Assembly (NCBI GenBank): GCA_025266875.1 | Contig: JALLLT010000010.1 | Span: forward strand, 682,001 to 746,000 | DNA from: Fennellomyces sp. T-0311 | Lineage: Eukaryota; Mucoromycota; Mucoromycetes; Mucorales; Lichtheimiaceae | Direction: 5' to 3' | Length of the DNA: 64,000 nt | Shown: piece by piece, positions 35,741-46,758 of the stretch | Position numbering within the stretch: position 1 is the stretch's first letter | How the letters are laid out: every line of letters begins with the position of its first letter | Notes under the pieces: generated by a model | Seen by the model: the letters and a program-made list of their open reading frames with translations, nothing else | Database searches by the model: none | What the model was told of the DNA's origin: nothing | Position numbers and translations under genes: made by a program

Positions 35741-38700
35741 ATAAAGCATGTTTGCCACTTAGCCAGGAATATTATATACATAGCCGAAAACTTTGCTTTC
35801 CCAGCATGGTGATGTGTATTTGCACGCCGATGGTGGATTGCATATAACTCAATTCGCGAAAGCAAAAGGTTTTCTTTATTGGAGTTCTTTTTTTATGATA
35901 AGGCTCCCAGAGCGCGAGAACTTATTTGTCCGTTAAGCCATGTTGGAATACTCAGTACGGAAGAACATACACTTCCATACGCGCATATAAGAAATTATTT
36001 AACCACGCGACTGTCCGACCTCAAATGAAATATCCCGTATACGTACTCCTTTATGCGTGGAAAACTGGCTACGGTGACTCGTGCGTATTTATGTAAATAA
36101 AAAAAACGATAATCATGCCCATTTTTTATTGCACTCCAAACATACGTCCCTTGCACTTCCAACAGTGCTCTGTAGGTTCCACGACTGACGGTGATATGAT
36201 TATAATTTCTCAGTATTCTATCCTCTCGTAGCCAACCGATTTCAGTTCACTCTGTCTCACTATAAGTGTCCTCATTACAAGTACTGGGGTACCTCTGCGC
36301 TTGCTGAGAGTTATTTGAAGAATTTCAGGCGCTCAAACTTGAAGATAGGGGGGCGTTCATAGGAACAAATATGGATGTTTTTGAGCATGTTTACAACTGA
36401 CGATGCTGGTAATGCAGGTGATACTGCTCGTTACAGAGCAAAGAGGATCAGCAAAAACTCAAAAAAACAATAACAACAGCAGCAGAGACGGTTAATGTGA
36501 ACAACTTCCTTCTGAGAAGTAGCGTTCAAGTTAAAAAGAAAATAACTGATTCACCGCGCTACGTATGACATTTTAAATGGTTAACAGACCAAGAATGAAG
36601 AATATGAACTTGAAGTGAAGATATCCGTTCAGCAGAGCAAACGGAAGGAGTAGATGAAGCAGTAACAATGGCCATGAATAATTTACCGCAGAATCAATCA
36701 TTTCAGTTTAGTATACGTACTACAGGCACTCCAAAAATTATACTACGACAGGTTATTCTATAGTCATCGATAGGTACGTACTCGTTTAGTAGTACATAAT
36801 AAGAGGATCCCACAAAATTCTTGGAAAACTATGGATCCTGTTGAATCAGTTCTGAAGGTGTTAAGCATGTCAAACGAGGAGAAAGCTTTGGAACTGTCCT
36901 ATGCCGGACATGTATCTTCTATAGAGCACTGAGCAGCGTCAGCTATAAGGCACACAACAAACCGGTGCGACGGATGAAGAGTGTGAAGGGCGAAATGCGA
37001 GGTAACAATATAAATGAGCTGTTGGAGGAAGCTGCATCAAAGGTAAAACTGATAAACTCGCAAAAACTTTGTAAATGACTAAGACATTCTTCAAATATGT
37101 AGTACGAAGAGCATAAAAGCGAGTTGGAGACGGAAAAACGGAAAACAAAGTAGTATATAGATGACAAGCCGAAGGAGTTGGCGAGCTTATCAGCTACTTT
37201 AGCAAAACATCTTGCACATTATACACATAGATCATTATTGGAGCGTGGTAAATTGCGTTCCAATTTCAACTCATAGAAAAGCCCATGGTCCGGTCATGAT
37301 TATTCAAGACGAAAGCGGTAGTAAGAGTAGGAGTTGATCAGTGACGACGCTCGGTTACGTGACCATCCACACAAATATGGCTTTGACGGCAGAACGGCCA
37401 AGCTCCCTTGCGCCTAATGAAAGAGAAATAGTGGAATCCGTTAGGCTCTTATCATATCTATTCGATATGTGCGGGCAGGGCAAGGGTCGACATTATCACA
37501 CTGTTGACGGCGTAAGGATGTCCATAGCGATGATAATAAACATATGTTGCATCATTCCAGGTTGCTGCATAAGCATCTGATAGACAATGAAAGTTCCAGA
37601 AAGGTAGAACACATATGTACCAAATTGATCAACAACTGGAAGGAGCGAATGACAAGAGGACACCTAGATTTCTAACAGAGATCCACTGAGCAACAGGCGA
37701 GGTCTCAACTTTGGCGAGAATTGCACGATTTCTAACATATTACAATTGGAAGGATCAAGTACGTATCAACGGCTCCCAGATTTTGATTAAACGAGGCCTT
37801 CTATATGGAAACAATCCACGCTGGCTAGAATATCGAAAGAACAAAGCGGTACACAGCTATGTACTAGTACTGGGATAACCCCTACGGTAACACCTATTTT
37901 GATGAATTTAGGAACAGCAACACGGTTTTACGATATGTATGGGATGCTTATTCCAACGAACCCAACCGGATGTCAGAGTCAATGGGACAGCCGCGTAGGC
38001 TTCCAGTCAACTATAGACGAGGTATGTTATCTAATCATAAACCAAACAGAAAAGTGTGCATGTAACTGAACGCATTACTTCGAGCGCAAATTGCTATGCC
38101 TGACCGTGGTGGGCCCTCAAATATCAGCATGCGGACAGTAACAACACCTCACAACTCCATAATGTCTCAATGACTGGTTCGACTACTAGATCTCCAATTG
38201 GAGTTGGCTCGGTCATATCAGTAGAAGAAGAGGGTCACTTGATGGTCTTTCGGGTTCACTGAGCATATCAATGGCAGCGCTCTCTGGGGAAGATTGATTT
38301 TGACCCTGCAGACAATGGCATGGCCTTTGTGCACTCCGCGAAATGATACGTAGCGGAATTGGTAATCGCTTACGCAGTTGGAATGGGCGGCACGAGAACC
38401 ACAGCGCGCGAAAGCGTACATATTGGGTATAGTAGAAGTCAATTTGGCACGCCCATTATATATCAAGATCATGTCGATGTGTCCACATGACATAGTGCCA
38501 GGATTCAACAAATTTATGTCTTCCAGAATGATTGTTCGCATTTGGACTGTCAGACATGGTATCGCAAAATGTCACCAACTATTTTCGTCGATCGTCGCAT
38601 TTCGACGTCTATGGCCCGTAAACACTGGACAAACAGGACTGATCGAAATAAATCGACTTGTGAACTGTCGTGGAGAGCAAGGACGTCAGAGGAGTTTTGA

Positions 38701-39914
38701 TCGTGACGATAATACAGCGTCCAATTAAGCAGAGATTTCAAAGTATATGCCAACGTGCCACCAATGTCCACGATACCTCATCGGCTCTTCATGTCGCCTT
38801 AACCAATAATTGGCTCTACTTTATGATAGGATAAGGCCATTAGACACATTTTGCTTTGGTAAATGACATGAAGTAATACGCTCTGATTGATAAAGTTCGA
38901 TAACGTTTATACCTTTTCCTTTCTTTCTTGGAGATTTTGACATTTAAGCAAGCTAGTATAGCACTTTAATATGAGCAATACTTTATCGATGATTCCACGT
39001 ATCTCTATTTTCCACCTGTCTTAAGTGGTCCCTGATCTAATAAAGTTTACACGAGTGTTTCATAGTATTTGCAACGTTATAATCCACACAATAGCACCAC
39101 CCAAAACATCAGGATAAAAGAAAAATAAGAATGTTTTAATCGTTGTAGATTCCAATCACAGTGTAGCAGAAACTCACGTTTTCCCGTGACATACATTTTT
39201 CATGCAAGCGTTGCAAACTATTTAGCTTACGTGGTACGATGCAGATCAGGATAAATAAACTCATGGTTTAATAAACTGTCATTGTGCAACATGTGCATCT
39301 ACAGGGAACAGTATGGCTCATAAAACATAGCTGTCGAACAATTATGATATTCAACGCGACCAGCCAAGTCTGAAAATCCGTCAAGTAGTCTGCCACATCG
39401 TAGGAGCCGCTGTCTACAAATGAAACAGGACTTATCTAGATAGGAATTGCAGATGCCCCTCCAAATATGGTGACCAGATAGCGCGTGTGCGACCATGGCA
39501 ACCTATCCTGCCAACAAATAAAGCAAATTGACGGATGAGGATATTTAGTTACTTTTGGGGCCAAAATTAGCTTGGAGGGTTTCATTGGGTGAGGATAGTA
39601 TGACGTTCAAGCAATTACACAGTTTGGGTACTCGAGTCATGTGGCTGTCCATCTTGCATAACACAGAAAAAGCAGTTTAGTTGAAGGGCTTCCCACTAAA
39701 GGAACCACATGTGACAACCGAAACGGGGAATTGAATCGTGGAGTGCAGGTCCGATCATCCGGTATGGCACTCGGGTCCACTAGTGGAGCCAGAAGGTAGC
39801 ACAATGTCTGAAATGCATGGTGAAGTTTCCGCTGAGGAAAGGGCCCCCCAAAACAGAATTAAACAGCAGCGACAAGTTCCACACAGGCTCACTGTTCTTC
39901 CCTAAATTGCCCAA
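35741..39914. other. Intergenic region with decayed coding-like DNA
   Basis: No intact gene is seen. Between about 36.4 and 38.7 kb several plus-strand stretches read like protein but are broken by stops and frame changes, for example LIKRGLLYGNNPRWLEYRKN near 37,780-37,850 and FDEFRNSNTVLRYVWDAYS near 37,898-37,955. A fragment at 38378-38728 (+) overlaps a minus-strand frame of similar length. I cannot assign a family; old transposon or pseudogene remains are likely. No terminal repeats were found. Confidence 0.45.
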
Positions 39915-42900
39915 ATGCCCTCACTTTCGCCACAACAGCCGGCATCCCTTGGCGACAGACGAGCCAAACGTCCGTATTCATTTGCATGACTCATTCCATT
40001 TGAAGCACTTATTAACAAACTAAATTTCCGGTCAATGAGCAGACGTGGTTGCCGTGTGCTGTCTAGATAAAAAGGCCCGATCCAAGCCGATGCGGCACAT
40101 TCTCAATCGATTGCTCAGCTATGGCGATTACAGCATTGTGATCTTTGGAGACAAAACCATTTTGGACGAAGGCAAGCGGGAAAAGAATGCTATGGAATTT
40201 GTTTGTTTTGACACATCTCCTCGCTGTATTCTGCAGAGGTGGAAAATTGGCCTGGATGTGATTTCTTGATTTGCTTCTTTTCCGGAGGCTTTCCATTAGA
40301 CAAGGCAATCCAGTATGTCAAGCTTCGCAAGCCCTTCGTCGTCAACAGCGTCGTGATGCAGTCGCTGCTATGGGACCGCCGCATTGTCCTGGCTATCTTG
40401 GATTCCATGGGCATTCCCACCCCCCCTCGATTGGTCATTACGCGTGACGCTGGACCTGAAGTTGATCCAGAGGCGGCAGAGGCATTTGAACAGTGTACTG
40501 GAATGGACCTGTATCGTATTCTGGCCAAGTATTCTCGTAACACAGAGAACATCAAGGTTGATGAGGACAGCATCGAGGTTGAAGGCAAACGACTTTACAA
40601 GACGTTTATTGAGAAGCCTGCTGACGGTGAGAACCACAACATCAACATCTACTACAGTAAGGAAAAAGGAGGCGGTGGCAGACGATTGTTTCGCAAGGTC
40701 AGTCTCATGCACGAGTGATGCATCATTCCTATCACTGCTTGGTCTAATGCATATCCAACGCCCTAGATCGGTAACAAGTCGAGCGAGTTCGATCCAGAGT
40801 TGAGCAAGCCAGCGCAAGAAAATTCCTGGGTCTATGAACAGCTGATGGAAACCGAGAACAGTGAAGACATCAAGCTGTATACAGTCGGCCCAACGTTCAT
40901 TCATGCGGAGACAAGAAAGTAAGGGGCCCGAAAGACGACGCTATGGCAACTACTTTATTAAAAAAATGCGCGCAGGTCACCAACTGTAGATGGACTCGTA
41001 AAACGTAATACTGACGGAAAGGAGATACGTTACTGTACCGAACTTTCTCCCGAGGAAGAGGACATTGCTCGAAAGGTGTCCAAAGCCTTTGGTCAGACGG
41101 TTTGCGGCTTAGATATCTTGCGCGTAAACGGCAAATCATACGTGATTGATGTTAATGGCTGGAGTTTCGTCAAAGGCAGTGATTTCTACTACGATCAATG
41201 CGCACGTCTCCTAAGCGAAGCGTTCGATCGTTCCGTACAACGACGACCGTCGATGGTAGACACAATTCCTCGAGAAATCGCACCAGAACATTCCTGGCGC
41301 CTCAAAGGTTTCGTTGCAGTGTTTCGCCACGCCGATCGTACGCCCAAGGACAAAAGCAAAATATCAACTCAGGCTCAGCCTTTTATCGATCTCCTCGACG
41401 GCAGCACTCAAGAGGTTGTTTTCAGACAAAAGCACCAGTTGTCATTGGTGGCTCAGGCTGTTGACAAGTCGCTCGAAATGCGCCATAGCGACTCTGAAAA
41501 ACTGAAGGGACTCAAGGAAATTCTTGAGAAGAAGTGGGATTTACCTGGCACCAAGGTGCAGGTCAAGCCGCAGTTTGATAAGGAAACCGGAGAAATCAAG
41601 AAGGTCCAAGTGAATGTCAAGTGGGGAGGAGAGGTAAGATTATACACACAGTCGAGTGGGGGGAAATATCATGTATCTCACTGTATATGAAAGTTTACAC
41701 ATGCTGGTCTTCATCAATCGCGCGATTTGGGTGAGAATTTGCGCAAGGACATGAATATCTTGAACCGTGATGTCTTGGAAGACGTCAAGATTTTCAGTAG
41801 CTCGGAGCGCCGTGTAAGAGCCACAGGTAAGTCATGGTACGCATGAGGTTATTCAAGCAAGCTAATGAAAGAAATGTTCATGCTACCAGCTGACGTTTTC
41901 ACTCGACGATTCCTTGGTCAGCCAGAATCGATCGAAGGCGTTATTGCTGAAAGCAAGTCGCTACTCGATGATAGCAATGCAGCCAAGGAACCAGGAGATG
42001 CTGTCAAGCGTCAACTCAAAACACTGATTCGTCCCGGCTACGAAATTCCTTTACTGCAGCTTGCACAAGTTGGATGGCCCAAAGATATGCCACAACCACA
42101 TATAGTGATGCAAGAGATCAGTCTAATCATGTCACGCCTCAGACAAATCATGCGATACAACTGGTCGATCAAAGATGTCGACCAGATCCAAAGGCGTTGG
42201 TGCTGCTTCGAATCGCCCGCCTTATTCCGAGAACGATGGGAAAAGTTATTCAAGAACTTCTGCGATCATGGTAGCGGTGATGAAAGTGATGAAGCCGATA
42301 TTCGAACCAGAATTCACTCGGCTCCTGATCCTGCGTGGATTCCAGAGCTTTATGATGCATTCAAATATGATGCTTTGCACAATCGCCCGTTTTTGCAGGG
42401 TATCTTCAGTGACCCTGAAGCAGTGGCAACCGAGTCGGAATCCGGATCAACTGATGGCAGCTCCTCACGAGGTCGGCCTTCCACAGATTCCTCCAGCGCT
42501 ATGTATGGTAGCAGTGATCTGCGAAAACTGTACAAGTACGTCAAAACCATGTTTGATTTTGTCGCGCCGCAAGAATACGGTATTACCGACGATGAAAAGA
42601 AGAACATTGGCTTGTTGATCGGTCTGCCGCTATTGAAGTCTATTTTAAGTGATCTGAAAGACATCAAATACTCGGACAGACCAAAGACCCGACTCTATTT
42701 TACAAAAGGCACGGAGCTGCTCCGGCATTACTTTCCTATTATGTCTTCAGCTAACTATTGCGTGTTTCTCTAGAATCCCATGTGCATGCACTATTGAATT
42801 TGGTTTATCTATCGGGGATACCCACTAAAGTACCTAGAAACGCACTGCCAGAATTGGACTGTAAGATACCACGACGTCATATGACATCATCACCCACTGA

Positions 42901-43273
42901 CATTGTGCATAGTTTTAACCCAAATCACGTTCGAGTTGTATGAACGCAATAGACACAGTGGATCGGGTAAAGAATATTCGTTGCGCATCGGCTTTAGCTC
43001 CGGTGCACACTACAAAGATGTACTAGATATGCATCTTGATGCAGAGCACTGTCTCAAAGTCGCGCCTCGCACGTAAGTAGTAATTATGGCAGATGTCGGT
43101 GTTGTGTATTCATATCGTGATGTTCCGATACGCGTAGGAACCTTATCCCCCATCTGTCACTTGACGAAGTCCTGGCCTATCATAACTCCTATCTTAACCT
43201 TCCCAACCTGGAGAGCATCGAGCGACAGATCGAAGAGCGAAAGCTGTATTACGTTCAGGAAGATAACCAATAG
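39915..43273 (+). CDS. VIP1: Inositol pyrophosphate kinase PPIP5K/Vip1 (929 aa, 10 exons)
   Basis: Exons: 39915-39969, 40043-40171, 40237-40697, 40767-40918, 40976-41633, 41694-41826, 41890-42708, 42774-42860, 42913-43072, 43138-43273. The N-terminal ATP-grasp kinase half starts [16 protein letters not shown] and includes FGDKTILDE, the [15 protein letters not shown] block, [13 protein letters not shown] and [18 protein letters not shown]. The second half is the histidine acid phosphatase-like domain with [10 protein letters not shown] near residue 383, [13 protein letters not shown] and ESHVHALLN. Vip1 makes 1-InsP7/InsP8 from InsP6/5-InsP7 and affects polarity and phosphate signalling. Two introns (40172-40236 and 42709-42773) start with GC rather than GT; without them conserved blocks are interrupted. 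The first exon is the least certain: its donor GTCCGT is weak. The gene converges on RPS5, with 134 bp between stops. Confidence 0.88.
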
Positions 43274-43407
43274 AACGCGTAGACACCCTCCCTCTTTCTC
43301 GTCTTTAACCATAAACGCATTTTTGATCCCGTGCACAGCTAATTTTACTTTTGTTTGGTTTATTGGATACAAAAGATAAAAACCCAAACTCGAGCAAGAA
43401 CAATAAC

Positions 43408-44138
43408 TTAGCGGTTGGCTAGAGAAGAAAGCACCGGATAAGTATTCACAGCAACAGACACGCAATAATTGACACTTACACTTGGCAACACGCTCAAGCT
43501 CATCCTTCTTCTTGATGGCGTACGAGTTGGAGGAGCCCTTGGCAGCGTTGATAAGCTCATCAGCAAGACATTCGGAGATGGTCTTGACGTTGCGGAAAGC
43601 AGCCTCACGGGTACCGGTGGTCAAGAGAGCAATAGCCTGGTTGACGCGACGGAGAGGGGAGACATCGACGGCCTGACGACGGACGGTACCAGCGGAACCA
43701 ATACGGGTCGAGTCTTCACGGGGACCAGTGTTGATAATGGCATCAACGAGGACCTGGATAGGGTTCTGGTCGGTCAAAAGGTTGATGATCTCGAAGGCGT
43801 GCTGGACAATGCGAGCGGCCATCAACTTCTTGCCGTTGTTACGGCCGTGCATCATGAGCGAGTTGGTCAAACGCTCAACAATGGGGCACTAGCAAATCGC
43901 GTCAATTTTCTGTATATAATCGTACTCGAATTATTAAAACACGAACCTGGGCCTTGCGGAAACGCTTGACAGCGAAACGACCAGCAGTGTGGGGCAAGTA
44001 GGTGTGCTGGCGGACCTGAATGTAATCCTGAAGGGAAATGTCCTTCACCTCAACTTCCTCGTAGGACCACTTGTTGAAGAGCTTAGGAGTACCGTCAGCG
44101 CTGGCCAAGACGTCAGCGGGCAAATTGAGAGCAACCAT
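43408..44138 (-). CDS. RPS5: 40S ribosomal protein uS7 (RPS5, 203 aa)
   Basis: Minus-strand exons 44138-43947, 43888-43480 and 43418-43408. The last coding exon is 11 nt including the stop and completes the conserved SNR C-terminus after the intron. The protein has the uS7 signature region [21 protein letters not shown], then [20 protein letters not shown] and the conserved [20 protein letters not shown]. It sits in the head of the small subunit near the mRNA exit and E site. Length matches other eukaryotic RPS5 proteins (about 200-225 aa). Convergent with VIP1. Confidence 0.96.
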
Positions 44139-45067
44139 GATGGCCTAATTTTCGTAATGTGCGGAATAAATAGTCGTAGCAAAAATGGTGCAGAGTAGTT
44201 ACAGAGATGCAGAGAGGATGGATGCTGTTAGTACGAATGGATGGATGGATGGTTCCTTGACGGATGGTCGATTTCTCACCTTTTTGAAAAGAGAAGGATT
44301 CCTGCTTCAGCTTCCAAGTTCTACATAGGGCCGCTCGAAAGCTCAGTGGGCGGTGTTTCAAATTTAGCCCAAATGCGGTTCTGGCTAATGGGCACACTTT
44401 GTAGCCTAAGAAACTAGATCAAAAGCGTGGAATCGTGATGGATGTCATGGGGGCTTGGATTATAACTCATTTCAAACCGTTCTAGATTGATTGGATCTTG
44501 CCTAAGCATCACCGCGCCAAGCGTGCCGCTTCCCACGGCATCCGGTCCCTAGTAGCCGCCGCACTGCTGAAAGACAGCCATCATCAAGAGATACGTATCC
44601 TCGCAGCACGTGAGTGACAAAATTGCAGCCATAATAATAGCGCAGCATAAACATCGAAGCCATGGCAAGAAAACAATGAGCATTACAGTGTGGCGGCCGC
44701 GAATCCGTGGAAGGTGGCACAGAAAATTAGCTCAGTGGGTGCGGTCCGATCACCCTTCTCATGGTTTCTGTGATCTGCAGGTTCTGAACAACTACGGCAC
44801 ACGCACACAGGGGCCGCATGCTATGAACAGCGCAAAATCACTCGTTCTTGCGGGTCCCCTTTTATTCAGCAGGACAACAGCGACAGAAATAGGAGAAATC
44901 CCTTGTCCCAAGAAAAAGCTGCCTAAACGGGGATGTAGTGCTGTACGACATGTGCGCTATACTAACCGCTTATGCCGCCGATCCGATCCATGCTCATATA
45001 AACACCCTGGGGACTCTTACTTTTTTCCCTTGCTTCTCTTCCCTTTCCACACCTTTTCCAACCGACT
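44139..45067. other. Divergent upstream region of RPS5 and the OSBP gene
   Basis: About 930 bp between two divergent start codons. It must contain both promoters. An (ATGG)4 repeat lies at 44237-44252 on the RPS5 side. Open frames here (44610-45071 + and the shorter minus ones) show no domain and overlap the OSBP promoter. Confidence 0.45.
44997..45002 (+). promoter_or_regulatory. TATA box of the oxysterol-binding protein gene
   Basis: TATAAA 66-71 bp upstream of the ATG at 45068, followed by a CT-rich tract (45,010-45,060) typical of fungal transcription start regions. Confidence 0.55.
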
Positions 45068-46758
45068 ATGACTCGAAAGAACAGCACAGCTAGCCCTGAC
45101 GGCGATCCAGACTGCACCGAAGTGCTTGAAGACAATTCGCGTAGCATCCTCATGGGGATCATTCAGCAATTAGGCAAAGGCACTGATCTCCACCGTGTCA
45201 CGCTGCCGACGTTTGTCCTCGAACCACGTAGCATGCTCGAACGTATCACCGATTTCATGAGCCACCCAGAGCTTCTGTTAGAGTAAGCAAGAATGTGCCG
45301 GCACTAAGGGGCTGGCAGGGAGAGAAGAAGAGAAGAAACTGAAATCATGCAACCAACAGGGCCACCACGCACACCGATCCGTTAGACCGCTTCATTGGGG
45401 TGGTTCGCTTCTTTCTGTCTGGCTGGCACATCAAGCCCAAGGTGATCAAAACACGGGGCTACACGTGAAAAATCCAGGCCTCAACTAACCAAACATTTGT
45501 CAAATGTTTAGGGCGTGAAAAAGCCATACAATCCCGTCCTGGGCGAGCTCTTTCGAAGCAGATGGCAGTACGCAAATGGCACGGACGCCATCTACGTTGC
45601 TGAACAGGTGTCCCATCATCCGCCCATCAGCGCCTATCATTACGCCAGTCCCGCCAATGGCGTCACTATCCAGGGTAACCTGCGGCCCAAGCCAAAGTTC
45701 CTGGGCAACAGCGCGGCGACGATGATGGAGGGCTCATCCACCATCACTCTGGCACGCTGGGACGACGAGCAGTACTTTATCACCATGCCAAATGTCTATG
45801 CACGAGGCATTTTATGTACGTTTTACTATCGTCCATTTTCACGAAGAGTCGCAGCTCACAGCCAACTGTCCTTCTAGTCGGTAAAATGGTCATGGAGCTC
45901 GGTGACAGCTGCTATGTAAAATGCCCCAAGAATGGCTTCGTGTGTCATCTAGACTTCAAAACCAAGGTAAACGTCATTGCACAGCATGAAGCGATCGATC
46001 GTCGGTAGTAATCGCAATCGATGCCAGGGTTTCTTTTCCGGCCAGTACAATTCGGTTACTGGAAAAATCAAGAACGAAACGACGGGTCAGGTGCTGCGAG
46101 AAATATCCGGAAAATGGTCGAACGAACTGTTCATCAACGTGCCCAAAGTAAGCGTCCCATGAGCATGTCAGCACAGCGTCGTTAATTGACATTTCCAAGC
46201 AGTCATCGAAGAAACAGGTGCTTTTCGACGCAAGAAAAGCGACGATCCATCCCATGATGGTGGAGCCTGAGCACCGGCAGGAGAAATGCGAATCCCGAAG
46301 GTAAACAGGTCCAGCATTGCCATTTTGGGATGCATATATTTAAATATGGCCCTCTGCATGGAAACAGGTTATGGTCAAAGGTGACCGCTGCAATTAAGCG
46401 GCAGGACCAGGAAATGGCCACGGAAGAAAAGATGCTCATTGAAGACCAGCAACGGGCAGAGGCGAAGGAGCGTCAGAAAGAAGGTGGCAGCTTTGAGCCG
46501 CGATTCTTCGTCCTAAATAGCGCAAACGAGTACGAACTCAAATCTTCTGTAAATGACGGGTAATGATGCATCATTCGAAATTTAGCGCTATCCATTCATG
46601 TGCTCACGTGTGTGATCATCATCTTTTTTAGAACGACCATCGAGGGCTTAGATCAAATGGTATTCAATGGTCCCGCCTTACGAACGGCAACCAGCTTGGA
46701 CTGTGCAGGAACCACCGCCGTCGCCCCAACTGCAGATAAAAGCATGCTTGCCGTTTAA
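45068..46758 (+). CDS. Oxysterol-binding protein, short Osh4/Kes1 type (408 aa, 8 exons)
   Basis: Exons: 45068-45282, 45360-45441, 45512-45815, 45878-45966, 46028-46147, 46203-46300, 46368-46559, 46632-46758. The protein is a lone ORD (oxysterol-binding) domain without PH or ankyrin repeats, as in yeast Osh4/Kes1. Diagnostic motifs are KKPYNPVLGELFRSRW and the family fingerprint EQVSHHPPISAYH near residue 130, followed by a VTGKIKNETTG-type strand and LWSKVTAAIKRQDQEMATEE near the C-terminus. The N-terminal segment SILMGIIQQLGKGTDLHRVTLPTF matches the lid region. Such proteins exchange sterol and PI4P between ER and Golgi membranes. The C-terminal 40 residues are less conserved. All phases agree. 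Confidence 0.92.

Noticed and set aside
36400..38730. Possible Fanzor/IS605-type nuclease gene
   Set aside because: I looked for the RuvC-like and zinc-ribbon C-terminal motifs on both strands and found none in order.
43469..43969. 166-codon plus-strand frame opposite RPS5
   Set aside because: Antisense to a highly conserved ribosomal protein gene; its Gly/Val/Asp bias reflects codon use on the other strand.
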